The notes under the pieces are model-generated. The model saw nothing but the letters and a program-made list of their open reading frames with translations. It was not told the DNA's origin and made no database searches. Positions 11,279-20,927 of a stretch of DNA of 23,892 nucleotides are shown here, piece after piece (position 1 is the stretch's first letter; the number at the start of each line of letters is the position of its first letter). Origin of the DNA: Parvularia atlantis (Eukaryota > Opisthokonta > Rotosphaerida); assembly GCA_943704415.1 (NCBI GenBank), contig CALSCO010001738.1, positions 1-23,892 of the forward strand, read 5' to 3'. A program made the position numbers and the translations under genes.

Positions 11279-14200
11279 CTACACGTTGCGCTCGTGCGGG
11301 TGCCGGTAGGGGATGTCGAGCGCGGCGAAGATGTCGCGCTCGGTGCGGATGCCCGGCAGGCGCACGCCCTCGTTCACGCGCTCGCCCTTGACGCGCCGCA
11401 CGTTCTACAGCCGCGCTCAGCTCGGCACCGCGGCAAAAGCGGCCTGCGCACCGTCCACAAGCCCTTGTCCGACAGGTGCATGCCCTTGGCGCCCGCGAGC
11501 GCGCGAATGCTCCGGTTGAAGTAGTCGTTACCGGTGAAGTGCAGCAGCGCAAACGGCCACTCGCGGATCGGCACGATCAGGAAGTCTGCGCTCGCGGCAT
11601 GAGTGTGTGCGTCGCGCGTTGTGCGCGTGTGCGCACCGATCCGCCGGTGCAGCCCGCCGTCGAGCTGGCACACGCCGTGGTACTTGTGATTCTCGGTCGA
11701 CTGCACCAGGTGGTGCGTGAGCAGACCCGACGCCGACAGCTTCTTGATGAGCGACTGCAGCAGCCCTGCGCGGCCCCGTGCAGCGTGAGACGCATCGAGG
11801 CCACGCGACCGGGTGGTGCGTGCCTGCGTGCGACGCCCCGTCCGGGTGCGTGATGACCATGTCCACATCGCCGCACGTCTCCTTGCGCCGCCGGTACGAG
11901 CCCGTCGCGACGGCCTTGGCCCCGGGCTTGATCTCCTCGACGGCGGCGCGCACGCGGCGCTCGATCTCGGCGACCTCGGCGCGCGGGATGCGCTGCTTGA
12001 ACTCCTGCAGACGCACCCCGCGCCGGTCAGCTACACCCAGCCGCGATGCGCTCAGTGCGCGCGCGCACGTCGAGAAACGCCAGGCCGATCTGCTGGTTGC
12101 GCGTGAGCGGCTGTCCGTGCTTGACTACCCGCGCACGCGCACGGCCGGTCAGCGCTCACTCTGCGCGCCACGAGCGGGGGGTGCACGCACGGGTCGCCGG
12201 GTGCAGCGGGTTGCGCAGTTCCTCAATTGTGCGGTACCCGCGGTTGAACAGGTTCTCGGCCACGGTCGGGCCGACGCCTGCGCGCGCAGTCGATCAGCAC
12301 CACGCACCACCACAGCGCGCCGCACGCACCCCAGATCTCGGTGAAGCGCAGGATCGTGCGGTGAAACTCGCTGTCGGTGAACATGCGCAGCTTGCTGACC
12401 GTGCCCGTGTCGAGCAGCTCGCCAATCTTGTCGGCCATCTTCGGGCCGATGTAGTCGATCAGGTGCGCCTCGGAGCGCGACTTGATGCGCCGCGGGTAGC
12501 TCTTGACCGACTGCGCCGCCTGCGTCGCCCATGAGCACCGCAGACATGCAACGTGCGTGCTGCTCGCGCCTTGCGGTACTGGTACGCACGCCACTTGTTC
12601 TCATCCCCCTTCATCGAGCCGTACATCTTGCTGAGGCTGTCGAGCATCCACCTGCCACGCGCGAAGGGTTCTCAGTCACCGCGCAGGCGGGGCGCACGCG
12701 CCGGACCACGCACACAATGCGCTCGTTCAGGTGCGTGCCCTGCCCGTCGTCCGGCTTCTGCGCGCACGCCCATCGCCCGCGCGGGCGCTCCGTCTCCTTC
12801 TTGGCCTGCGGCCGTTTCGTCAGCATCAGGTGCGCACTACAGCAGGGCACTGGCCTCGTTCTCTTGCTGCAGCCGCGCGGCCGTGTCGTCGTCGAGCACG
12901 TCCACCTCGTCGTTGTCGTCGTTGCCACCCAGTTCTGCGTTCTCGTACTCGTCCGGCTGGAAGTCGAGGTCCTCGTACGAGGTCATGTCGACCGGCGCGC
13001 CCACGGCCTAAGCGGGACGTCAGCGCACGCGCAGCAGTAGCAACACCAGCGCGCACCGCGGGCGCTGCGGCGTCGCCCTCCTCCACCTCGTCGCCCGAGT
13101 CGGCGTCGTAGTAGACGTTGCTGCTGGTGCGCTCGAGGCGCTCGCGCTTGCGCGATGTGCGTGGTGTGTGCATCAGGAACGCGTACAGGACCGCGCCGTC
13201 GTCGGACTTGTCGGCGGCCCGCCCGGCCACGCGGCCCGGGCTGTTGGTGGGCGACGTGCTCCACACGGCCACGGGCAGGCGGTACGGCCCGTCATCGACA
13301 AAGGCCTTGTGCTTGATCGAGTCGCTGACCCACTGCACGCTCACGACGCGCGTCTGCGGCTGCGTGCGCGTGCGCAAGTTAGTGAGGCCGACAGCGGCAC
13401 GTTGCAGCGCGCACGGGCAGCGGCAGCGTTGCGAGAGGCGGCTTGAGGCGCGCGAGCAGCTTGTCGCCGGCGAGGTCGGTGACGACGTGCGTGACCTCGG
13501 GCGTGACGGTCTCGCGCAGCTGCCCGCCTGGGGCGCACACGCGCGCGTGGTGTTAGCAGCGACACGGCATCGCGACGCAGCGCAGTGCACACACACCGGC
13601 CGCGAGGATGTGCTCGGCAAACAGCTGCTTCTGCTTCTTGCTGTTGAGAATGACGAGCACGGCAACGACCGGGCCTGTGCTGCTGCCGCCGCCGTCATCG
13701 TCGCTGTCGTTCACGCGCTGACGCTTCGCGTCCGGCGACGGCGGCTGCTTGAGCGCGGGCGGGCGGCGCTCAGGCGACGACGCGGCCGAGACGACGTGCA
13801 CGGCCGAGTCGTGCGAGAGTGTGAGCGCGGCCTCGGCCTCTTTTGCGTCCTCGCCCTCCGCGTCCGAGTCTGGGTCAAGAGAGTACTGCGGGTGCTCACC
13901 GGCGTCGCCACCGTCGTCGCCGTGCGGGTCGAGCAGGACGATCTCAGCGTCGGCGAGCGCCGTGTGCTGCATCTGCGTCTCGTCCACGCCGGTGTCCGTC
14001 TGCACCATGTCGGCGCGCTCGAGCGTGTCGGTGCGTTCGAACGTGTGTGCCTGGTCGTGTCCAGGCGCTTCAGCCGGTCGCCCGTCGTGCCCGGCCGCGT
14101 CAGCCGGCCGCCCGCCGAGCCCGGTCACGTCAGCCGGCCGCCCGTTGACGCCAACTTCAGCCACAGCATCAGCCGCATCTCGATCCGCCTCGCTCAGCGC

Positions 14201-14377
14201 CATCCGCTCGCGCAGCACCTGGCCAAAGACAAAGACGCGGCCAGTACCGTCACCGTCACGCCCCTCGCGCCCCTCGCGCGCCTCCTGCAGCTGCACCGCC
14301 GCGAGCGCGTCAAAGGCGGCCCAGAGCCGCGACGCCGTCTGATCGGGTGGCGCGACCGGCGTGTCACGCTTCGCCAT
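11279..14377 (-). CDS. Family X DNA polymerase with BRCT domain (Pol lambda / Pol IV-like)
   Basis: Nuclear repair polymerase for gap filling and end joining. The core starts near residue 455 (RWACAQKPDDG, LDSLSKMYGSMKGDENKWRA). Two helix-hairpin-helix motifs follow (IGPKMADKI, GVGPTVAENLF), then GSYRRRKETCGDVDMVIT with metal-binding Asp665 and Asp667, HRRIDFLIVP with the third Asp about 723, and FTGNDYFNRS. A BRCT domain lies at about 233-325 (VVAVLVILNSKKQ, VVSVQWVSDS). Before it are about 230 acidic, low-complexity residues with a triple GRPADxxGxx repeat and a possible nuclear signal (DAKRQRV). Thirteen exons: 14377-13597, 13527-13415, 13359-13057, 13007-12855, 12805-12714, 12651-12570, 12519-12330, 12277-12191, 12124-12069, 12004-11824, 11765-11637, 11585-11452 and 11404-11279; 808 residues against about 575 in human Pol lambda. 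Two introns are firmly GC-AG; the donor near 12854 lies in an unconserved linker and is uncertain. Confidence 0.93.
11766..11823 (-). other. GC-AG intron in the family X polymerase (CAG|GCACGC)
   Basis: The intron joins THPDGASHAG to LLQSLIKKL in phase 1, aligning without gaps to the human Pol lambda block as I remember it. No GT donor has the right phase. The length is 58 nt. Confidence 0.9.
12520..12569 (-). other. GC-AG intron in the family X polymerase (AAG|GCGCGA)
   Basis: The intron joins YQYRK to AAQSVKSYP in phase 0, inside the conserved 8-kDa domain. The nearest GT is in the wrong phase. The length is 50 nt. Confidence 0.9.
14071..14160 (-). repeat. Three 30-bp tandem repeats in the polymerase N-terminal extension
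   Basis: Three in-frame units start at 14071, 14101 and 14131 on the plus strand, each with a core like CAGCCGGYCGCCCG. They encode GRPAD/E-x-x-G-x-x units of ten residues each. The units differ at several bases, so the array is somewhat diverged. It lies in the disordered, acidic region before the BRCT domain and may vary in copy number between strains. Confidence 0.85.
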
Positions 14378-14439
14378 AGTGTGTAGACCGCAATGGCGTC
14401 TGTGTGCGTGTCCGTAAGTGTGAAGTGACAGCGGGACGG
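14378..14439. promoter_or_regulatory. 62-bp divergent promoter between the polymerase and the LRRC20-like gene
   Basis: Only 62 bp lie between two divergent start codons, so the promoters must overlap each other or extend into the coding regions. The region is less GC-rich than its surroundings (GTGTGTAGACC, GTAAGTGTGAAG). No known element is identifiable. Confidence 0.4.
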
Positions 14440-15118
14440 ATGGCGGCCAATGCGGCGAGGGTCGCGCAACGTGTCGCGGCGGCGCGCGACGACGGCGACG
14501 CGGCGCTCGACCTGCGCGGCTGCGAGCTGATGGCGCTGCCGCACGCCGTGGTGCGCGATCGCGCGTGTGCGTCCGTGTTGGCGGGGGCAGTGCTGATCGG
14601 CGCACGCGCGCAGGGGTTCATGCTACGCGATGTCGCCGTCGTGCGCTGCGATCTCGCGGGCAACGCGCTGCGCGCGCTCACGGGCAAGATCAACGCGCTC
14701 GCGGCGCTGCGCGGTGTGCGGCCGCGCTGCATCGGGGAGTGACAGGGCCGGCTCCTCATCACGCGGCCGCAGAGCTCGACCTCAGCCACAACGCCATCGC
14801 CAAGCTGTCCGACGAGATCGTCCTGCCGCAGCTCGAGGTGCTCAACCTCTCGTTCAACCAGCTCGCCGCTTTGCCGCCCGTCGTCTTCTCGTTCGTGCGG
14901 CTGCGCAGGCTCGCGGCCACCGACAACCAGGTGCGCCGGCGCCGCCGTTCTCGCTCTTGACTGATAGCCTCGCGCAGATCGCGACGCTCGACCACGGCCG
15001 CTTCGCCGACCTGCCGCAGCTCGAGGTGCTCGCGCTCGACAACAACCCGCTCGCGCCAACGACGCTGCAGCCCGTCCTCAGCCAGCTCGCCCTCCCCGCT
15101 GCGCACAGGCGGTTCTAG
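14440..15118 (+). CDS. LRRC20-like leucine-rich-repeat protein
   Basis: A small protein of leucine-rich repeats, probably a protein-interaction module of unknown role. It opens MAANAARVAQRVAAARDDGD and ALDLRGCELMALP, which closely resembles the start of animal LRRC20. Repeats follow: CDLAGNALRALTGKINAL, LDLSHNAIAKLSDEIV, LEVLNLSFNQLAALP, LAATDNQIATLD and LEVLALDNNPLAPTTL. Exons are 14440-14562 (or -14574), 14614-14713, 14773-14930 and 14978-15118, giving 173 or 177 residues, against about 184 in human LRRC20. The first intron can use a GC donor at 14563 (closer to the family spacing) or a GT donor at 14575; both are in frame. The stop is 28 bp from the convergent COG3 stop. Function is unproven in this family. 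Confidence 0.8.
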
Positions 15119-15146
15119 GTCGAATGTAAAGCTACACCTCGCTCGC

Positions 15147-18100
15147 TCACGTCGGCGCGGGCATGGACGGGGTCGCGGGCGACGGCGGCGTGGACGCGAC
15201 CGAGCGCCGTGGCGGCGAGGGCGACGGCGCGGCTGCGGAGGGCCGTCAGTGCAGCCGCCGTGCCTTCCGCCATGAGCGCGCACCCTTGTCGAGCGCCGTG
15301 CGCACGTCGTGCAGCGTCACGGCCGCCGCCACCACGCGCACCTCGTACTCGACCTGCAGCAGCGCCAGGAACTGCTTGTACGCGCCGAGCACGGCACCCT
15401 GCGCAGAGAGTCAGCGCCGGCCGCACACGGCATGCTGCGCGCACCTTGAGGGCCTTCAGCAGCACGTCCTCGGTCTTGGCGTCGCGCAGGTACAGGTGCA
15501 ACCGCGCGGTGAACGGCGCAAGCAGCGTGCCCGCGTTTTCCAGCATCTGTGCCGCGAGCTTGCCCACGGTCTCTGCAAGCGCGCGCGCGCGTCTGAGCGT
15601 CACGCTGCAGCACCGCCCACCCTGGTCAGCGCACCGCCGTCGGCAAAAGGCTGGTCGTGCAGCCGCGGCGCGTTGGCTTCGCGCGCCTCGGGGCGTGCGC
15701 TGCAGCGAGCAAGCGTGAGCGACCGTGCAGCGCGCTCAGCGGCAGCGGCCGCCACACCGGAACGCGTTCGCCTTGATCAGGAACGCCGCCACCGGGTCCG
15801 TAATCGCACGCGCAGTATCCTGGATGAGCGCGTCGCAGGCGCGCTTGAGCTCGTTGTCGAGGCCCTGCACCCACGAGCGCGTTAGCCAAGCGCGCAGGCA
15901 CGAGTCATCACGGCCACCATCTTCAGGTTACTCTCGCTCGTCACAATGGCCTTGGGCAGCGTCGACTGCAGGAACGCCAGAAGCGAATTGTCGCGCGAGA
16001 GCGAAAACAGGCTCGCGCCGGTCGCCAAGAGGTTCTGTGCGGCCACTGCTCCCCCCGCGCGCGTCAGGGGCGGCACGCGGCGAGCGCCGCAGGCCACGCC
16101 GTACCGCGCAGCTTGGCAAAGTCCACGTCCTTCTCCTTGCGCACAAACGCAGCGTCAAACGAGACGAGATGCTCGCGCAGCACAAGCAGGTGCTTGATAA
16201 GAAAGAGCTGCCCGTCCAGGCGGCCCTTCTGCCGCGAGATGATCGACGCGGCCTGCATCAACGACACCTGCGTGCTGCCGATGATCTGCTGCGCAATGTC
16301 GTCAAACAGGCGCTCCTGAGCACACGCAGACGGCGTCAGTTGAGCTGCCACGCGTGTGCACCGCCCGCATGCGCACGCACGTTGACGCAGCGGTACAGCT
16401 TGGATAGCAGCGACATGGCCAGGCGCAGCGTCGGGAAGACGTCGCGGTAGGCGTCGGCTGCGCATGTCCGCGTGTCAGCGCCTGCCACACGCACGCGCGG
16501 TGCGACGCACGCTCGGCTGCGCTCGCCGGCGTGGCTGCGTCTGCGCTGGCGTCATCCAGCCGCGCAGGGTAGTCGAGGTCGCGCGCTGTCGGTGCAAACC
16601 CGTCAATGTCGGCAGTCACGAGCGCCTGCCGCGCAGCGCCGTCAGCCCGCTGCTTCTGCAACGCAGACAAATGCTCCGTGCCTGCGTGCGGTAGATCAGG
16701 CGCTCCTGCGCGTCCTCGAGCACACTGCGCACAGCCAGCTGGAACAGCGAGCGGTCGCTGTCGTTCGCGCCGACTGCCACCGCCGCCGCTCGTGCGTCAG
16801 ACCGACACGCAGACGCGCGCGCGGGGCGCACCGGGCAGTGCCGATGTCATCTGCATCAGCAGCACCTCGCAGATCTCCGTGAGCACGTCCACCGAGTTCT
16901 CGCGGATGATGCGCGGGCGCATCGCGTCGTGGAAGCCCGCGGCGACCGCGTCCAGCAGGTGTCTGCGGCGGTTCCGTGCGCCTGTGAGCCATGGCAACGC
17001 ACTCGTGCCCATCATACTGCGCGTCGGACGGGTCGGGCGCGAAAAAGTGGTGAAACAGCTGCAGCTCGTCGTTGCACACGCGCAGGATGAACGCCGTCCC
17101 GCTGCGGCACTGCCACCCGCGCCACACGAGTCAGCATACACCCGGGCCCGTCCGAGCCCGGCGCACGCACAAACTGCACTAGATCCATCGTGCGCGACTG
17201 TGCGGCCAGCTTGGCGTCGATGGACGGGCCCAGCAGCTGCGCCCGCACACTGATGTACACGTTGATGCAGTCGCCCAGCAGCGACCCGTACCTGCCACAA
17301 GCGGCTGAGCACGTGCACGGTGGCACGCCCAGGCGAGCGCACTCTGCGTTCCCTGCCCGCTGCTCCAGCTCCTGCACGAGCGAGCGCAGCGACGGCGCCA
17401 GCGCGCGGAACTTGACGTAAAACAGCGCGGTCTCGGCGCTCTCGGACATGTTGTCTGGCGTCTGTGCACCACTCAGCGTCACACGACAACAACGAGGCGC
17501 CGAGCACGGCACGCACGAGCTTCGCCACAATGTCGCCCGTGATGAGCTTGATGGTGTCGATAAAGTGCATCTTGATCAGCGTGAGGCCTGCGCCGGCATC
17601 CCCCATCAGCACCCGCGCTCCGGTCCGCCTTGCACTCCGTCGCACCGCGCGTCATGCACTGGCGGAACTTCATTAGGTACAGCTCCGAGTCCTTGAACGA
17701 CGGCTGGCGGGGCCAATGTCAGCAAAGACAGTGTGCGGCACTGCCTGGACGCACGTTGGCCTCGATGTACGCCAGGCACTGGTCCAGCCGGCTCAGGTAC
17801 GGCACAAACTGCTGGTGCAGCACGACGGTCTCGCCGGGCGTGTTGAACAGGCGCGCGATGACTGCGCCGGCGCAGTGAGCGCGAGCTGAGCGCACGACGC
17901 GCCCACACACGCGTGCCTTCGAGCTCGTTGAAGTACGACAGGCGGTCGCTGAGCGCGTCGGCGAGGGCCACGAGGTGCGTCTGCCGAAGCGCGCGCGTCA
18001 CGCGGCGATGAGGATGGCCAGGCGAGCACGCGACCTGCTGCTGTAGCAGCTTCTCGCACGCGTCCTGCAGCGCGGCCGCGCGGTCCGACACAGCAATGTA

Positions 18101-18693
18101 GTCGTGCTCCAAGTTGCGCAGCAGCGCCGTCGTCTCGTCCGCCTGCATGCGCGCGGCCCACGCGGGTCAGCCTGCAGCGTGATCGGGGCGCGGCCTTCGT
18201 GCTGCGCGCCTTGTGCAGCAGCGTGTCGCACAGGTCGCGGTACCCGACGACCTCGTTCAGGTACGACCTGCGCTCCGCTCGTGGTCAGCGCGGTGGGGCT
18301 GTGCGCACCGGGCGCACGCCACCGGTACACGTCCTCGCGGCCCCGCTCCATCTGCTCCTCGACGCGGTCGAACCAGTTGAAGAACTGCTGCGTGTTCTCG
18401 ATCGGCCCGTCGTCGCCATCACTGCCGTTCGACACGCCGCCAGCCGCCGCCGTTGCCGGCTGCTGCTGCTGCTGCTGCTGCGATGGCTTGGGCGGCGCGC
18501 CGTGCTGATCGCGGTCGACAAGGGCGCCGGGGAGGGGCAGCTCGCTGCACATCGTCTGCGCGGCGCACCGGCCGTGAAGCGCGGGCGTGCGGATCGCGGT
18601 CGCGCACACCTGCAGCTCGAGCACGGCCGCCAGCTGCGCCTCGTCCAGCCGCGCACGCGCCTCAAAGTCGTCGAGCCGCGCGCCCGCCATCAT
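15147..18693 (-). CDS. COG3: Conserved oligomeric Golgi complex subunit 3 (Sec34 family)
   Basis: Subunit of the COG tether, acting in retrograde vesicle traffic within the Golgi. It matches human COG3 along its length: IENTQQFFNWFDRVEEQM, LSYFNELE, LFYVKFRALAPSLRSL, RAQLLGPSIDAKL, RSGTAFILRVCNDELQLFHH, AQERLIYRTQ then DIDGFAPTARDLDYP, and RLDGQLFLIKHLLVLREH. A Gln7 run near the N-terminus and a Ser/Pro-rich tail look lineage-specific. Twenty-two exons; introns: 18556-18609, 18268-18322, 18143-18209, 17981-18034, 17862-17916, 17704-17754, 17588-17645, 17462-17516, 17292-17342, 17110-17170, 16963-17002, 16774-16831, 16626-16681, 16458-16510, 16316-16380, 16046-16104, 15865-15917, 15700-15757, 15573-15634, 15399-15444 and 15233-15283. 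This gives 794 residues, against about 828 in human. The first intron is in frame without stops and could be retained. Three introns use GC donors. Confidence 0.94.
16626..16681 (-). other. GC-AG intron in COG3 (CAG|GCACGG)
   Basis: The intron joins ERLIYRTQ to ALVTADIDGF in phase 0, aligning without gaps to the human block as I remember it. There is no usable GT donor. A GCTGAC branch-like site is present. The length is 56 nt. Confidence 0.92.
17862..17916 (-). other. GC-AG intron in COG3, tandem with a GT donor
   Basis: GAAG|GCACGC joins SYFNELE to VIARLFN. A GT donor 6 nt downstream is also in frame and would insert two residues. Family spacing favours the GC donor. The length is 55 nt with the GC donor. 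Confidence 0.65.
18143..18209 (-). other. GC-AG intron in COG3 (AAG|GCGCGC)
   Basis: The intron joins CDTLLHK to ADETTALLRNLEHDY in phase 0, with spacing identical to human COG3 as I remember it. A second GC donor at 18194 (AAG|GCCGCG) is the only close alternative; no GT donor fits. The length is 67 nt. Confidence 0.8.
18460..18480 (-). repeat. (CAG)7 trinucleotide run coding polyglutamine in COG3
   Basis: Seven uninterrupted CTG triplets on the plus strand read as seven CAG glutamine codons in the N-terminal linker of COG3. The run is pure and probably variable in length. It lies in a poorly conserved region, so change should be tolerated. Confidence 0.9.
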
Positions 18694-18798
18694 CACGGCC
18701 TCTCTACTCTCGCCAATTTGCCACGATGGCCGAATCCGTCATGCTTAATGGCACGTGTGAAGGGTACATAGGCTGGGAGGCGGACGGAGCACGCGGCG

Positions 18799-20350
18799 TC
18801 ACCGGTAGGCGAGCAGGTCGCCGCTGCTGGTGCTGCTCAGGCTGCCGGCGAGATCGGCCGCGCTCGGCGCCGCAGACAGACGCTGCTGCTTCGACGAACC
18901 GATCCGCCGCTTGGCGCGCACGGCGTACAGCAGTCCCTCCATGTCGTCGTCCAGCGGCGCCTGCACGGTCGCAGTCAAGCTCAACCACGTGCACGCCGCA
19001 GCGGGCACAGCGGGGCGCGGGCGCACCGCGTTGAAGGACAGATCGGCCGGGTGCAGCGCCGACACGACCTTGGGCTGCTGGAAAAACGGGTGCGCGATTA
19101 ACTCGGCAAGGCTGTGCGGGGACGACGGTGCTCAGCAGCGAGCCGCACGCGGCGCGGCCACACACCCGGGCAGGCGCGGCGCGCTGCTGACCGTGCTCGT
19201 CGACGTGATGGACGCGACGTCGTCCTCGATCGTGCTGCAGCGCTTCACGTTCTGCAGGATGTAGTCAATCACCTGCGCGGGTGTGTCAGCGCAGCGGTCT
19301 GCCGCTTGGCTCGCGCACCTCGCGCACGGCTCGCGAGCACGTCGGCGGCACGTCGTCGATCAGCGGCAGCGGGCATTCGAGGCCTGTGCCCATCTCAAAC
19401 AGCACATGCGCAAACTGCAGCACGTTGATCGGCGCGATCTGCCACCCGGGCGAGCACGCTCAGCAATGCTAATTATGCATGCTTCAGGCACCTTGCCAGC
19501 GGGCCGTGTGCAGCGCAGCGCGTACGGTCGCAGCAGCCGCGCCGTCGCCGTGCGCAACCCAAAGACGCTGTTCTCGTAACCGGCCAGGCTGCGCGCAGAG
19601 ACGGTGCATGAGTCGCGCGGCCCGTCCTGTGCGAGCGTCGCACCGGCAGACGTTGTTGTCGAGCATGACGTTGGCCGTCGTCAGCTGGCCGTAGGGGAAG
19701 TTGATCTGCTCAAAGTAAACGAGGCCCTGCGCGCGCCTAAGCAGCTGCACGCGCCGGGCCCTGCGCGCGACACACTTCAAGGATCTGTCGCCCGTACAGC
19801 GCAATCCTGGCGTCCGGCAGCGGCCGCCCTGCGGAGGCGTATTTGCGGTTGTACGGCAGCAGCGCATTTGCCTGGCGCATGCGTGCGTGCGTGTCAGCGC
19901 GCGCAGCCAGGTACCGCACGCGCGGGATGGCGTACGTCGTAAATGCGGTCCTTGAGCGAGCCCTGCGGCTTGAATGGCTGGCACAGGACCACTTGCTGCT
20001 TCGCCGAGCTGTCGATCATGCACAGGGTCGTCGGGTGCAGGAACGGGTGCTGCCGCGTGGGGTGAGTTGCACAGGCGGCGCACGGGCAGCAGCAGACGCG
20101 CACCCGCATGCGCGCCAGCAGACGCGACACGATCTGCCCGATGCCGTCCGTGAACGGGAAGACGCACTTGCACGGTCGAGCAAACTGCGCCATGCGACGG
20201 GCGTCAGCGCGTTCAACCACGAGATGCGGTGCAGCGCACGAGCACGGCGAGTTGCTCGCGCTGCAGGTGCGCCGGGTCGCTCGAGTGCACGAGAAAGTGG
20301 TGCTTGTCGGGGCAGCAGCCTGCCATGCGTGCGCATGAGCCGGTCCATCC

Positions 20351-20386
<36 letters not shown>

Positions 20387-20860
20387 GCACCGATCTCGGG
20401 CAGCGCGCGCACAAACGACAGCGCGGTCATCTGCCGCACGGCCATGCGGCAGTCGAGCTCGGCGATGTCTGCGCCGTCCGCGCACGCATCAGCCGCCGTC
20501 AAGGTGCCACACACATGCGCTCTGCTTGCGCGCACCCTGCACCGTGGGCGCGCGCGCTTCGGCCTCGCGCTGCTTCTGCAGCAAGTCGCCCAGGCCGACC
20601 TCGGCGTCGGCGTCGCGGATGGCCTCGTAGCGCCCGTGCGCGCGGCACCTGCGCGGGCGGGCGGCGATGTCATCCACCCGTGTTCACGGCGGCACGCGAC
20701 GCGCACCACTGCCACGCGAACCACACAAGCAGCGCGCCGATCACGATCGCGCCGGTCCCGCCGAGCACGATGCCCTGCCGGCAGCCGCTGCGTGAGGCGC
20801 GAGGGGCGGCCGCAACGAGGGGGGCCGCACCGCGAGCAGCGCCGCCTCACCGGACGGCAT
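18799..20860 (-). CDS. Membrane-anchored Slob/PXK-like pseudokinase
   Basis: Member of the Slob/PXK kinase-like family, which in animals acts in channel binding and endosomal traffic and whose Dictyostelium members are annotated as probably inactive. MPSGEAALLA is followed by one transmembrane helix (about 11-33, GIVLGGTGAIVIGALLVWF) and a basic/charged stretch, with no clear signal peptide. Kinase-fold blocks: VVLCQPFKPQGSLKDRIYD, IALYGRQILEGLVYFEQ, FPYGQLTTANVMLDNNVC and RLAGYENSVFG. The catalytic HRD is replaced by YGQ and DFG by LAGYE, so catalysis is unlikely. Fourteen exons: 20860-20831, 20774-20707, 20648-20536, 20468-20391, 20319-20240, 20184-20104, 20049-19936, 19871-19776, 19726-19644, 19588-19492, 19438-19319, 19272-19166, 19111-19027 and 18960-18799; 437 residues. 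All introns are GT-AG. COG3 follows 105 bp downstream on the same strand. No PX domain is seen. Confidence 0.88.
20354..20383 (+). repeat. (CGG)10 trinucleotide run inside a pseudokinase intron
   Basis: About ten CGG triplets (GCC on the coding strand) lie just inside the donor end of the intron at 20320-20390. The run makes up over 40% of that 71-nt intron, the longest in the gene. Such a run can fold and vary in length, so it could affect splicing. It is outside the coding sequence. Confidence 0.9.
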
Positions 20861-20927
20861 ACGTCCTGCTGTCAGTCTATCTTTATTGGCGAGGACAGAG
20901 GCGACTCTAGCGCGATCAGCTGTCGGG
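20861..20927. promoter_or_regulatory. 67-bp divergent promoter between the pseudokinase and BROX
   Basis: The gap between two divergent start codons is 67 bp. It contains CTTTATTGGC at 20881-20890, that is, a CCAAT pentamer on the minus strand about 25 bp before the pseudokinase start. This may be a core promoter element shared by both genes, but one match is weak evidence. Confidence 0.4.

Noticed and set aside
13360-13429. GC donor (CTC|GCAACG) in the polymerase BRCT region
   Set aside because: A consensus GTGCGC donor at 13414 is in phase and gives an ordinary 55-nt intron.
13118-14386. Long plus-strand open frame (422 codons) across the polymerase gene
   Set aside because: It is antisense to the polymerase exons and introns, Arg/Val-rich, and has no family motif. 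GC-rich coding DNA leaves long open frames on the opposite strand.
15865-15899. GC-AG intron in COG3 (CGT|GCCTGC)
   Set aside because: A GT donor at 15917 (ATG|GTGGCC) is in phase, gives a normal 53-nt intron and fits the family spacing better.
16963-17020. GC donor (GATGG|GCACGA) in COG3
   Set aside because: A consensus GTGCGT donor at 17002 keeps the frame and adds only two residues.
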